Positions 11,140-21,225 of a stretch of 64,000 nt of DNA are shown one piece after another (position 1 is the first letter of the stretch; each line of letters starts with the position of its first letter). The stretch lies in contig NDFF03000328.1 in assembly GCA_002150815.3 (NCBI GenBank), positions 124,001 to 188,000 of the forward strand. The letters run 5' to 3'. This DNA is from Grammothele lineata. Taxonomy: Eukaryota > Basidiomycota > Agaricomycetes > Polyporales > Polyporaceae. The notes under the pieces were generated by a model. The model was not told the origin of the DNA. It ran no database searches and worked only from the letters and a program-made list of their open reading frames with translations. The translations under genes were made by a program, and so were the position numbers.

Positions 11140-12483
11140 GAAGGGGTGGTCTTGTGGGCTGTAACCTGTGTCATGCAAAGAGTCACGGTAGTTGCTACGA
11201 AGCTCGATCTGAATTGATTGCGAGCGAAGCGAGCATACTGTGCTTAGGGGTGGACCCGGGCGCTTAGTCCAAAACAAATCTGCTCGCACATCCGATGCAG
11301 CCGGAACTTTGAGATCTTATACTTCAACGTCTTGAACCTCTCTGATTTCTGTATACCTAGGTTTAGAAGGTGCATCATACAGCGTATGGGAGTTTTCATA
11401 GGAAAACATGAAGAACTTGAATTACGCCCTACAGAGCCGGGTGGTTGCGCCCTCTCACCTCACGCCCGTATCGTCCTAGACACGTCTGGCCGTTGCAAGC
11501 AGACTTTTTAGGGGTAAGATACCACCTGAATTTGCATCGGATGAGTCCTCTGAGACAAACTGGCATGGTTCTGAACCGTCAGGCACCCGTGCAGCCCTGT
11601 GTGATCAGGAGTCTGTCACTCCGACCGCCACTGATTGTTGGCACACGCGATCGGATTGCGTAGCGAGCCTTTTGTCCTGACGATGGCTAGTAGCTCTTGA
11701 TCGTCGCAACTTACGACAGTCTTCGCCTGCGCTCTCACAGGTGTTGAGAAAACGCCTCAACCCCAACCCATTTCTCCCTTCAAGCTGTATGATGAACCCC
11801 AAGTTGAATCACATCTAAGCTAAATCTCTAGCCCTAGAAAAGCAGGCTGTCTGACTCCAGGCAGTGAGGAGGTAAGAGCTTATTCATCATCTTCCATAGA
11901 AGGCCCATCTCAGGATCATATTCCGGCGGATGATGGCGGATTAGACGCCAGCCCAGACGAGTGGCGTGGTGAATCCATCAAGGCACATGGCACGGATTTC
12001 ACTCTACTGCTTCTTCTACATTCAAAGCCCTCAACACCCACCACGTCTTCACACAAATACTGGTACTCACTCTATCACTTCTCATAAATGCGTCTATCTC
12101 TCAAGTAAAATTCTGCTTGTGCCCTGCCGTACGGGGCAGGCACGGCGCGCGGCGCGCGCGGGGGCCACGGTCGCGGGGTCGCGTGACCGTCCGGGAGACT
12201 AAGCGCCGATCCGCCGGAATCCGGCGGCCCGGGATCATGATCCATAGGTCGGGAGTTCATGGGTTCTCGGACTTGCAGTGGCTCAGCTGCGGACCCACAT
12301 TCGATTCCCATACGTCTGACTCACTGGTAAGCGCTAAGTGCTGAGGTAACCGTCATACTCCGAGTCCTTGAAAGTAGAAATATATTCATGTCGCGCACAG
12401 TATAAAGCCGTACCTGCCTCGCCAAATCCCCTATATCCTCCACTATCTCCCACCCTCTCAACTCCTTACTCCCAAATCACGAC
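11140..12483. other. Intergenic region between the tandem oxidoreductases, with a GC-rich palindrome cluster
   Basis: No gene is recognised. Around 12121-12243 the base composition becomes GC-rich and several palindromes lie close together: CCTGCC/GGCAGG arms at 12123-12128 and 12135-12140, a near-perfect 17-base palindrome at 12211-12227 (CCGCCGGAATCCGGCGG), and a perfect 12-base palindrome at 12232-12243 (GGATCATGATCC). Confidence 0.55.
12401..12407 (+). promoter_or_regulatory. TATA box of the second oxidoreductase
   Basis: TATAAAG lies 83 bases upstream of the ATG at 12484, followed by a C/T-rich leader ending just before the start codon. Confidence 0.6.
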
Positions 12484-13853
12484 ATGTCTGTACCATCCCA
12501 AGAGAAAGCGGTTCTCGTAGAGTCCAAGGGCGGCCAGTTCTCAGTCAAGTCCACTAAAGTCGGATCACCTGGACCTGGAGAAGTGCTCGTCAAGATCGAA
12601 GCCGCAGCTCTTAATCCGGCAGATTGGAAGATACCTGCATGGGGCGTTCTTGTAGAGAGGTTTCCAGCGATTCTTGGCTTCGACGGGGCCGGATCCGTTG
12701 TGGAGCTAGGCGAAGGTGTAACTTCTCTGGCGATTGGGGACAAAGTGTGAATGAAGTCTACCGAGCGACGTTCGAAAAGTTTACATTCCTTCTCACGACG
12801 TCGTCTGTTCTAGGATTGTTCAGGGATGGTGCGATGGCGAGACGAAGGTCATGCACGGAACATTCCGCCAATACTTCGTTGCTGCTGCTAAATTCACAGC
12901 TAAGGTACTGCAACCCTAGGATCACGTCGCTCCAAGTTCAGCCTGAGATACTGACTGCTGAATTATCATGTAGATTCCTGCGAACCTCTCGTTTGACGAA
13001 GCTGCTACCATCCCGAGTGGCATTGCTACGGCCGCGTTCCCTTTGTATCATCCAACTTCCGAGGCCTCGGCTAAGTTAACTCCTCCGTGGGTCGCGGGTG
13101 GCGCGCAAAAGTATGCGGGGAAGCCATTTCTAGTTCTCGCTGGCGCAACCTCCGTTGGACAATACGGTCAGCCATCCGTTCCCACTCATCCTGGACTCCG
13201 ACTCGGATCTTGAAGCATCGAAGCTAACGACCCAGTGTTTCCACTCCCCCTACAGTCCTACAGCTCGCTAAAATTTCCGGTTTCTCTCCGATCATCACCA
13301 CCGCCTCAGTGCACAACGCCGACTTTCTGAAGTCTCTCGGCGCAACACACGTGCTCGATCGCAAGCTCCCTCCTCATACGCTCAAGGCTGAGGTGACGAA
13401 GATTACCGGTGGGAAGCCTCTCGACGTCGTCTATGACGCAGTCTCGCTTGCAGACTCGCTTGCTCTAGGATACGCGCTCACTGCGCCCGGTGGAGACTTC
13501 GTCGTCGTGCTGCAGCATATACCCATCGAGGGACGGGACGACGCCGCTACGGGCAAGCGCGTGCATATGGCGCATGGGACCTTCCCTACACCCATCAACT
13601 ACGACATTGGCGTTTCGCTTCTCGCAGCGCTCCCTGACTTACTCGAGAGAGGCGAGATCAAGGTGCGCATGCTTAATCCAGTCTCCAGGTTGGTATGGAT
13701 GGGAGTTATTCTAACCAGCCTCCTGTCCAGCCAAACCGCGTCGAACTCCTATCCGGAGGTCTGGCGGGTGTCGCGGGTGGGCTCGAGCGGCTGAAGAGCG
13801 ATCAGGTTAGCGGGGTCAAGCTAGTCGTGCGACCGCAGGATACTAGTGTATGA
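12484..13853 (+). CDS. Zinc-independent MDR-family oxidoreductase, enoyl/quinone reductase-like (tandem copy 2)
   Basis: Paralogue of the gene at 9845 with the same five-exon structure and the same intron phases: 12484-12746, 12814-12904, 12974-13166, 13256-13662, 13731-13853, giving 358 residues. Shared features include GPGEVLVKIEAAALNPADWK, ILGFDGAGSVVELGEGV, FDEAATIPSGIATAAF, AGATSVGQY as the nucleotide-binding turn, and FLKSLGATHVLDR. As in copy 1, the first exon ends inside the codon before an apparent GTG TGA, so an unspliced reading would stop early. The ends KLVVRPQ are nearly the same in both genes. Divergence is spread along the coding sequence, pointing to an old duplication with both copies kept open. 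The exact substrate is unknown. Confidence 0.88.
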
Positions 13854-13954
13854 GCCGTTTGCGTGTCCGACGTATCGTGCGCTGTACACGCTCAAATAGG
13901 GATGTTCCACGGAGAATAATATCGATACGAGTACTACAACTGGATACATACACT

Positions 13955-15962
13955 TCATGCTTCGTCATCGAGTGACTCTCCGTCTCGCAACTCGTCAAGG
14001 GCTTCTAGGTAGCGATACGCAGCAGAGGCTGATATCTCCGGTACCTGCCACTTATATTTGTATCTTTCATACAGCCTCCTGTACCCGGCTCCTTCTAGAC
14101 CCTCGATGTTGGGGAAGATTGTACGCACTACCTTGGCGAGCTGCACGGGGTTTGAAAGGGAGATGTGGCTCCATCCTTCTCCGCGTGCGAGTACGAGCGT
14201 GGACAGTTTCTCCTGTCGGGGAACCGGCCCCTCCGGCGAGTTAATTCCAGGTGGACTTGAGACCTTCGATTCGAGTATCGCAAGGTCATCCGTGGTGATG
14301 CTGGAAACATCGAAGTGAAGCGTCTCCAGTCTTTTACACTGCGTTGCGAGGTCGATGAGAGCGTGGATGGTGGGGTGAACGATGCCCTCAGGGATCAGTT
14401 TAGGAATCCATCCTGCGTAGAAGAAATGATAGACGAAGTTGAGAGTTGTTATGGCGGGCCATGATGATGCCATTGCGCGCACGTCCTCGTCGCATACGGA
14501 GAGTATCCTGTTATTCACGTTGATATCAAGGCACTCCAGCCGAGGGAGCTGAAGAAGGGGTTGCAAGACGGTCTGGAAATGCATAACCAAGTCCTGTTCG
14601 TCGTGGTCGTCCCCTAACGGGCTACAATCAAGGATCACCTTCAGTTCGCTCAGAGTGGCGGAATAACCCGTTGAACACAGAGTACTGAGTAGGCGCGAGG
14701 CGTCTTCGGCTCCATCATAACATGAATGAACGATAGCAATGTCTGAGAGGACAACCGACGATATTGACGACAGGAAGCGAAGGTGGGTGGGACATGCTTT
14801 AGAGTTGATAGAAAGCTGCTTGAGGGAAGGGAACGAACGATCCGATATCTGCGTCGCAGACGATCTCGGGGACGTGAGAATATCATCTTCGTTTTCAGGT
14901 ACCAAGCGAATATGAAGCACCTCGAGGAAAGGAAGTCGAGCGAAGTCGGTAGCGAGAGCTGGGGGCATGGATGGTTGGAAGCGCGCACTGTATGTACGCA
15001 GCGCGTGGCATTGCGAGAACGCGAGGTCTTCATTAGGGTAGGCTACGTGAAACACGACGTGTTGAAGGCTCTCTCTGCATGCGGATATCATAGTGTGTAA
15101 GTCTTCGCCCTTTCCGAGGCCGCAAATAAGAGAGTATGAAGGATGGCGAATCCCGAGGCCGTTGTGAGTGCGCAAGCACGGATCCCATAGAAAAAATGTG
15201 TTGATTGTCGGGGACGTGAGCATGCGTAGAAGAAGTGTTGTGTTACTGTCGCCGTCGGGGAATGGCTCAGGACAGATACAGCGTTGCCACGCGAGGAATC
15301 TGAGGCGGGGAAAAAGGGGGGATCCGCGAGTGCGCTCATGGAGCATTGCGAACACGGCTGGATCGATATGATACGTCGCGACACCACTAGAAAACGTGTG
15401 GAACCCAAAGTCGCGCACACGATCGGCGTATTTGCGGAAGGTAGCCCAGTGCCTATCGGAGATATCTCCGTCAAGATACTAGGATTCATATAAGAGTGTC
15501 AGTGATAACAGGAAAATAACCGAAGTTGGTATGTTCACGTACATAAAGATCGATACGCAAGTCTTCAGAAATACTCCCGTCTTCATGGTCCATGAGCGAC
15601 CACTCCTTTATAGCCAGGGTGGGGAAGAGACCCAAGACTGCATACAGACCTCCTTGTGGTGCCGCCCACAAGACGTCCAACGCATGTCCCGCGAACGCTC
15701 TGCAAGTCGTCGCTAGACTCAACAGGGTTCCTATCCTCGTCAAAATGTCGTCATGTTCCAGAGGAGAGTCGATCCCAATCCTTTCTCTCCCGTACCTGCG
15801 CGTTCTGGGTTTCCAGTACCAGGATGGATATGGAGGATTTGGGGTCACCACAGCCGGAGTGCTGCCGTTACGCATCGATATCCCTGCCGGAGTCCATGGT
15901 ACGGGACGAAGGTGACCAAATATTTCTGTAACAATCTCGTTGATAGAAAGCGCAGAATGCAT
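13955..15962 (-). CDS. F-box-type protein, two-exon family (member A)
   Basis: One of four long proteins in this window with the same plan: exon 1 of about 125-140 codons, one phase-0 intron, then a single long exon. Exons are 15962-15543 and 15478-13955, giving 647 residues. Exon 1 has an F-box-like start (INEIVTEIFGHL) and the family block LATTCRAFAGHALDVLWAAPQGGLYAVLGLF, which corresponds to the later F-box helices. Exon 2 opens YLDGDISD.HW..FRKYADRVRDFGFHT, shared with the relatives. The rest is leucine-rich with features such as PRLRFLAWQRC and PNIEGLEGAGYRRLYERYKYKW near the end. A role as an SCF adaptor is inferred from the F-box. The start was chosen at the ATG giving MHSAL, matching MHPAL in the relatives. 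Confidence 0.8.
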
Positions 15963-16607
15963 ATGATAAAGCGATGTGCGAGACGATGATCCCAGAGAGC
16001 AATCTCGGTGGGCACGGCAACTCCAAGACCTGACAAGCAATGGCGGTTGAACGTGCCATTGAACTCCGTTGGAGGAGTCACCCACACGGTATTAAAACGC
16101 CCAAGCGGACGCGTTAAATGCGTGGGAAGCTTGACACACGTGGAGATTACATAATGCCCAGATGATTACACAGAGCTCCCCTGAGGCCGGTGGGCGCGGT
16201 GCCCCCTTCAAGCTCTTGATGTTTGCAGTGACCTTATTTCCGACGCAAGGGCAGTGGCCTCGTTCGTTTCTTTCGGCGATAAGAATTGCGCACACGTTGA
16301 AATAATATCATCCTCTACCATGCTCAAGTTTAGAACGTAGCTAGGGTATCAGTGACTTCGTGATCGTTACAGCCTCCGAATCCAACTTGAAGTTGGTACG
16401 GCGAACCAAACTCGAATATTCGCGAGACTCGGCGGCTCGGCAAATCGACATAAGCAACGTTATGCGTGATGCCTTCAACGTGGAAAGCAGGATATAGATG
16501 AGCACGTACCATACCGGACAGAAATTACAATGCTCGGACATCCCCCTACGGATCCGCGGAAGCGCATACACATCGGAACCCTTACTACATCGCCTATCGC
16601 ACATACA
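15963..16607. other. Intergenic region between two F-box genes
   Basis: The space holds the promoter of the 15962 gene and the 3' end of the 18683 gene, both on the minus strand. Short ORFs here show no domain. Confidence 0.5.
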
Positions 16608-18683
16608 TCAGGACCGGCCCTCAGCCCGGATCTTGTCCAACGCCATCAGATACTCGCGCAAGACCTGGTTTTTGCCACTGTTCATCCAGTCCCTGTCCAT
16701 CCAGCCCTTCACACGGCGCATCAGTGTCTCGATCCCTTTGACATTAGGAAACACCGAGTGTATGGCGCGCGCGAGACGTTCTGCGTCGGGACGCTCGTCG
16801 TCCGCGTTGTAATAGTCGTCCTCGAAAGATGTCTCTCCACGCGTCAGCAGGAGCTCCTCCAAGGTTGTTTGGGTCCGCTCCGATTCCGTACGTGTGGCTT
16901 TACCATCTGTGCCGTCGCCGTCATCCTCGTCTTCCTCGTCACCGCCGTCTTCGTCCTCTTCTTCATCGCCCTCGTCCTTGCCACCAGCGCCTGCGTAAAA
17001 TCCCTCCAACGTGTCCAGGTCGTCCTCGGTGATTTCAGAGACATCAAACTGTAACGATACTAGCTTCCTGCACTGGATTGCAAACCCGAATAGCCCGTGG
17101 ATTGACGCTAGGGCCATACCATCAAAGTCGTGGTCGGCGTCGTAGTCGTACGGCACGTTCATCATGCGGTAGCTCACCGCGAGCTCGACGAGGTCCGGCC
17201 ACGCGCGTGCCATCGCCTCCAGATCCTCGTCCGTCGTGGCCACGAACTGGTTCCGCACGATGACTTTGAGTGAATGGAGCCCACGCAGCTGCAGCAGCGG
17301 CGCGAGCTTGTCGGAAAATTGGATGGCGCTGTAGTCCTCTGGCTCGCAGTCATATGTTGAGAGCTCGATCGCGACTGTGTGGAGGGAGGTCATGAAGTAG
17401 GACGAGCAAAGCGCGGTGATGCAAGGCAGGACGCCGGTCGTAGGACTGTCGTAGTGTACCCCGAACGAGACGGTGCCAAGGGTACGAGAACGAATGGAGT
17501 TGAGGATGTCGGCAATATGTGCGACGCTGCCGTCCGTGAAGTTGATCCGGCGTAAGGTATGGAATATGCCCTCGGGAAGGACGAGGTGAGAGTCTGGGGT
17601 ATCGTCCTCCGAGGCGTCGTAGGAAAGACAAGCACGCAACTCTTCGAGGCGCGGGAGTCGACCAATTATCTCCAAAAATGTCGGACCACCTTCGTCGTTC
17701 CCAGTCACCTGAATTGCTGAGCACTGGACGACAAGCGTACGAAGCGACGTGCATTCTGACAGCGAGCGCAGGGCTGCAGCCTCGAATTCCTGATAAAGCA
17801 GGACCTCTTCGAGGTGCGGACATGAGGCGAGAACGATGTCCAGATCTTCGTTACGGCCTTCCACGTCGATATCTCCCCGAAACGCAGCTGCCTCGCCGTC
17901 TAGTTTCGTCATGGGATGCCACATCGCCAGGGCGGAAACCGTAGGGGTGGCGAGCATGCGAAGGAGCTGGGTGAGGTCGGCGTTGATCTCCGCAGAGCCT
18001 GGCGACTCAGGTGCCAGTAAATTGCGATGCCAGCCGAGATATTGCAAGCTGGGGAACAAGGGACGGCCGTCGTGCTTCGTGTGCAGTATGCCAAAGACCG
18101 ACGGATGAATGGCGTAAGGCGTTGCCACGCTGCGATGTGTATGGTAGGCTATCTCGCGCACACGCGAGGCATATTGGAGGAACCTTGACCACTCTTCTGT
18201 CCCGATGCCGCCATCCAGATACTAGTAAAACAAACAATCATACGATCTGGTCAGAAGGAGACGGCACACGCGTAAGGTTTGTCCACTCACGTAGTGCGCT
18301 AGGGGATGATCGGTGCCATGCCGATGCGGTCCACGATCCTGTACCACCCGAAAGTGCTCCTCCCTGGCCTTAAATGACGAAAGAAGTCGGAGCACCGCGT
18401 AGAGACCCCCACGCGGGGCGGCCCAGAGCTCGTTCAAAGCATGCTCACTCAGGGCCTTGCATGTCAGCGCGATGCTTAGAAGAGTCCGCCGTGCACCTTG
18501 AACTGAATTCTCTGCTTCGTCGGGATCGGCATTTGTCGCGTCTGACGAGGTTGAGTCCTTAGGACCCCAGTAGTGGAAAGAGCGGAAGGAGGAGGCAATT
18601 GTAGGGGGTCGCTGAGCGATGGAGAGATGGCCAAGGATCTGGTTGAGAACGTCGTCCTTGGTCAGAGCGGGATGCATGATCAC
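16608..18683 (-). CDS. F-box-type protein, two-exon family (member B)
   Basis: Paralogue of the preceding F-box gene. Exons are 18683-18291 and 18221-16608, with donor GTGAGT and acceptor ACTAG, giving 668 residues (666 if the second Met is used). Exon 1 carries MHPALTKDDVLNQILGHL and ALTCKALSEHALNELWAAPRGGLYAVLRLL; exon 2 begins YLDGGIGTEEWSRFLQYASRVREIAYHTH. The middle is leucine-rich and near residue 540 there is a strongly acidic low-complexity insert of Glu and Asp runs not present in the relatives. The C-terminus IHSVFPNVKGIETL matches the corresponding region of member A. Lying tandem with member A, it probably arose by local duplication and then diverged greatly, as expected for fast-evolving F-box adaptors. 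Confidence 0.8.
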
Positions 18684-19015
18684 GGTATCTGTACAAGTAA
18701 CACAGGCCGGACTTACAAGATATCCCTATGATTGTTGGCCTAGACACGATAACACAGGTCGTCACTTGACCGCCCTGACTTGACGGGTGGGATCATCAAG
18801 GTCCTATAGTCATGACTGCCGTCGTGAGACGACGCGCGGCAGCGCGTGTTGTCACAGTCAGGTGATTTCCGTCACAGTCTACCGCAGGTGTTATCGCGAT
18901 CGCCAGGTGCCACAGCCGCAGCGAGGCGTCCGCGTTTTTCGCGCCACATGGTCTACCAGCATCATGCAGCTACCCTCGGTATCGAACTTTCACCCTTCCT
19001 ATCCTCCTCAACATC
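18684..19015. other. Divergent promoter region
   Basis: A 332-base space between the F-box gene (minus) and the MYND gene (plus). Nothing else is recognised. Confidence 0.5.
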
Positions 19016-20074
19016 ATGGTCGACTTGGTTAGACCCGGGTACCCCACCTTGAGGACAATCATGGACCATATAGACCGAGGCGACCTCCCCGGCCAAGTGC
19101 CACTGAAAGACTGGGAAGACGACTCAAAAATGAACGTCGAGGTCAACATCTATGGCTGGTAGGTGTTATACCTAATATTCGTGGTAACTTTCATGGAGGT
19201 GGCTCAACCGGCCTCTCCAGGCAGGGACAACACGCGATGGCTCGTCTACACCTCCCTAAAGACGAAGATTATCAGAACGCCCGCATGGCGGCGATGTGCA
19301 TGGTGATCGACTTCAAGCACACGAAGCCTTGGCTGTGCGAATTCTGTGGTGCGTCACCTACGAACGTTCTTCTCGCTCTGTCCTCTCAGCATTCATTCAC
19401 CCGACGCTAGGAAAACCCTCGCGTGAGACGCAGATGCAGTCCGTGCCGTACGTCTGGTTCCCGATCTGCAGGCTGCCAGTATACGTACGTCCCCTCCTTT
19501 CCCCTTCTTCCGCGCGCCACATTCATCCCCGTACGTCTTTGCGCCACACGCGTTGCCCCATACCCGCCCCTGGCACCTGCCCCGGTTCCCGCCTCTCGTC
19601 TTCACGCCTTCACACCACGATAGATCCACCACGTATGCGACATGGACAACCCCCTCTGCCAAGCGAAGCTCAAAGCCGCACACGACCGCATCAACGAAGA
19701 GCACCACGGCATCATGGGCCCGCACCCGCCGCCCATGGAGAAGCCCTCGGGCGAGGTGTACCCGCTCGGCGCGAGCTGCGCGAACTGCAAGACGGACGCG
19801 AGCGCGCAGGGCGACCTTAAGCGGTGCGGGGCGTGCAAGATGACGAGGTGCGTCTATGCGTTTACGTTTAGTAACCGTGGAGGGGAGAACGGGGGTGGTG
19901 TTGACCTGGGGCGTGGGTTAGGTATTGCAGGTGCGTTGTGTTGTATTCCCTCGCTACTGCTATGGTCAGCTAATTCTGTGTGGCAGTTCGCAGTGTCAGA
20001 AGGAGGATTGGCCGCGCCACAAGATCGCATGTAAATGCGTGAAGTCGTTCGTGTTCGATGGGTTCTTCAGCTAG
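19016..20074 (+). CDS. MYND zinc-finger protein
   Basis: A small protein with a C-terminal MYND finger, a zinc-binding fold used for protein-protein contacts. Six exons (19016-19158, 19221-19348, 19411-19484, 19624-19847, 19922-19930, 19987-20074) give 221 residues. The N-terminal part contains DRGDLPGQVPLKDW, VNIYGWQGQHAMARLHLP and HTKPWLCEFC, followed by HHVCDMDNPLCQAKL. The MYND ligands are CANC, CGAC, YC, QC, then HKIAC and a final Cys. The YC pair is encoded only by a 9-base exon (GTATTGCAG, 19922-19930) flanked by AG and GT; skipping it keeps frame but removes one zinc ligand. The start at 19016 fits the phase of all later exons; the ATG at 19642 would give only the C-terminal half. The partner protein is unknown. 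Confidence 0.82.
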
Positions 20075-20349
20075 AGCTGTCTTGGATTACGGGTAAAGAA
20101 TGCATCAGCCGTTGGAGATCTGTCCGACTATCTGTACCATAATGGAAAAATTACGCGGTCGAGTATCGAGAAGACCGCAACGCGTTCCACGCATAGCAGT
20201 CACTGTCCGGCGTATGTACATAAGCCGAGCCATGGTACGAGACACATACGCATGCATGGTGAGACGACAGGACAAGGCGACAACACAACGTAAGCGTCCT
20301 CATGGTATGACCATTGACCACCCCCGCTCCACGCGCCGTGCACCCGCAA

Positions 20350-21225
20350 TCACGAATACACCTTCACGCACGGCCGAAACTCCTCGTTCCAGATACTCTC
20401 CTGCGTCGCCCTCCCGACCTCCCGCATCTCCGGCATCAGATCCTCCACGCTCACGCCCCACCCCGCCCCTCCGCCTCCCCCACCCCCGCCGCGCAGCTGC
20501 AAATCCGGCCTGAGCAGCTTGAACGGCCTGAGCAGCTCCAGCAGCTCCAGGACGTACTCGCGCGCGCCCCACCCGGGCCCGCGCGGGCACGGCGCGTGGC
20601 CCCGTAGATACTCGCACAGCTTCCCCGCGTCAGAGGCGCGCACGCGCCCCACTTGCACCCCGCCTAAGCAGAGGGCACGTCCGGGCGCGGCGGTGGCGTC
20701 GTACAGCGACGCTGGGGTGTGCAGCGCGTACCATTGGACGTCGTATTCCGGCTCTTCGGAGCCGGGCTCGGGGGTCGCTGTCGGCGGGGCGCGTGTGGAG
20801 GAGGCGAGGGCGGAGGCGGAGGCTGTGGGCGGGGTGGATTGGTTCAGGGTTTTAGTGGCGGGGGTGAGTGTGCGCGCCGACGCGTGGGAAGAGGAGGGGC
20901 GGGTAGAGGAGTTTTGCGGACGCGATTTGGACTGGCGCGAGCCCGCCGCGCAATCGGCGGCGGTGGCGGCGACTTCGGATCCCGTGCGTGCGGAGGCGCG
21001 ACGCGGCCTACGTCGGCGCCGCCGCGAGTACGCCTGGAACGATGGGCCGCTCAGCGTCTCGGGGTCGGTGATTACTACGAGCGCCCAATGCAGCCCTCCA
21101 TCTCCGTCTCCCTCCCCGGTTTCAGGCGCATTCGCGTCCCGGTATTGTGCGACGACGATAGGGCACGTCGGGGGGCCTGCGAGACGGCGGATGGCAGCGG
21201 GGACCTGCTTGAGGCCCTGGCTCAT
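20350..21225 (-). CDS. Uncharacterised protein with LHWALVV and GGV.VGRVR motifs
   Basis: I do not recognise a named family. The 291-residue open frame starts MSQGLKQVPAAIRRL and contains a compact region with VAQYRD, LHWALVVITD and GPSFQ, then a long Ser/Thr/Pro/Ala-rich insert (about residues 70-160), then VQWYALHTPASLYD, LCLGGVQVGRVR and a leucine-rich segment YVLELLELLRPF. The order of a HW motif, an FQ motif and later WY and GGV motifs suggests one globular domain interrupted by low-complexity sequence. The frame stays open upstream to 21306, where a good acceptor (CGGACAG) precedes a KR-rich stretch (PPPAKRARR). An upstream exon 21862-21485 would join in phase and extend the protein to about 444 residues, but this is weak. 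Confidence 0.5.
   Translation of the reverse strand: MSQGLKQVPAAIRRLAGPPTCPIVVAQYRDANAPETGEGDGDGGLHWALVVITDPETLSGPSFQAYSRRRRRRPRRASARTGSEVAATAADCAAGSRQSKSRPQNSSTRPSSSHASARTLTPATKTLNQSTPPTASASALASSTRAPPTATPEPGSEEPEYDVQWYALHTPASLYDATAAPGRALCLGGVQVGRVRASDAGKLCEYLRGHAPCPRGPGWGAREYVLELLELLRPFKLLRPDLQLRGGGGGGGGAGWGVSVEDLMPEMREVGRATQESIWNEEFRPCVKVYS

Noticed and set aside
12275..12320. tRNA-like A-box (TGGCTCAGCTG) and B-box-like (TTCGATTCC) motifs
   Set aside because: The two boxes are too close together for a tRNA and no acceptor or anticodon stems can be drawn.
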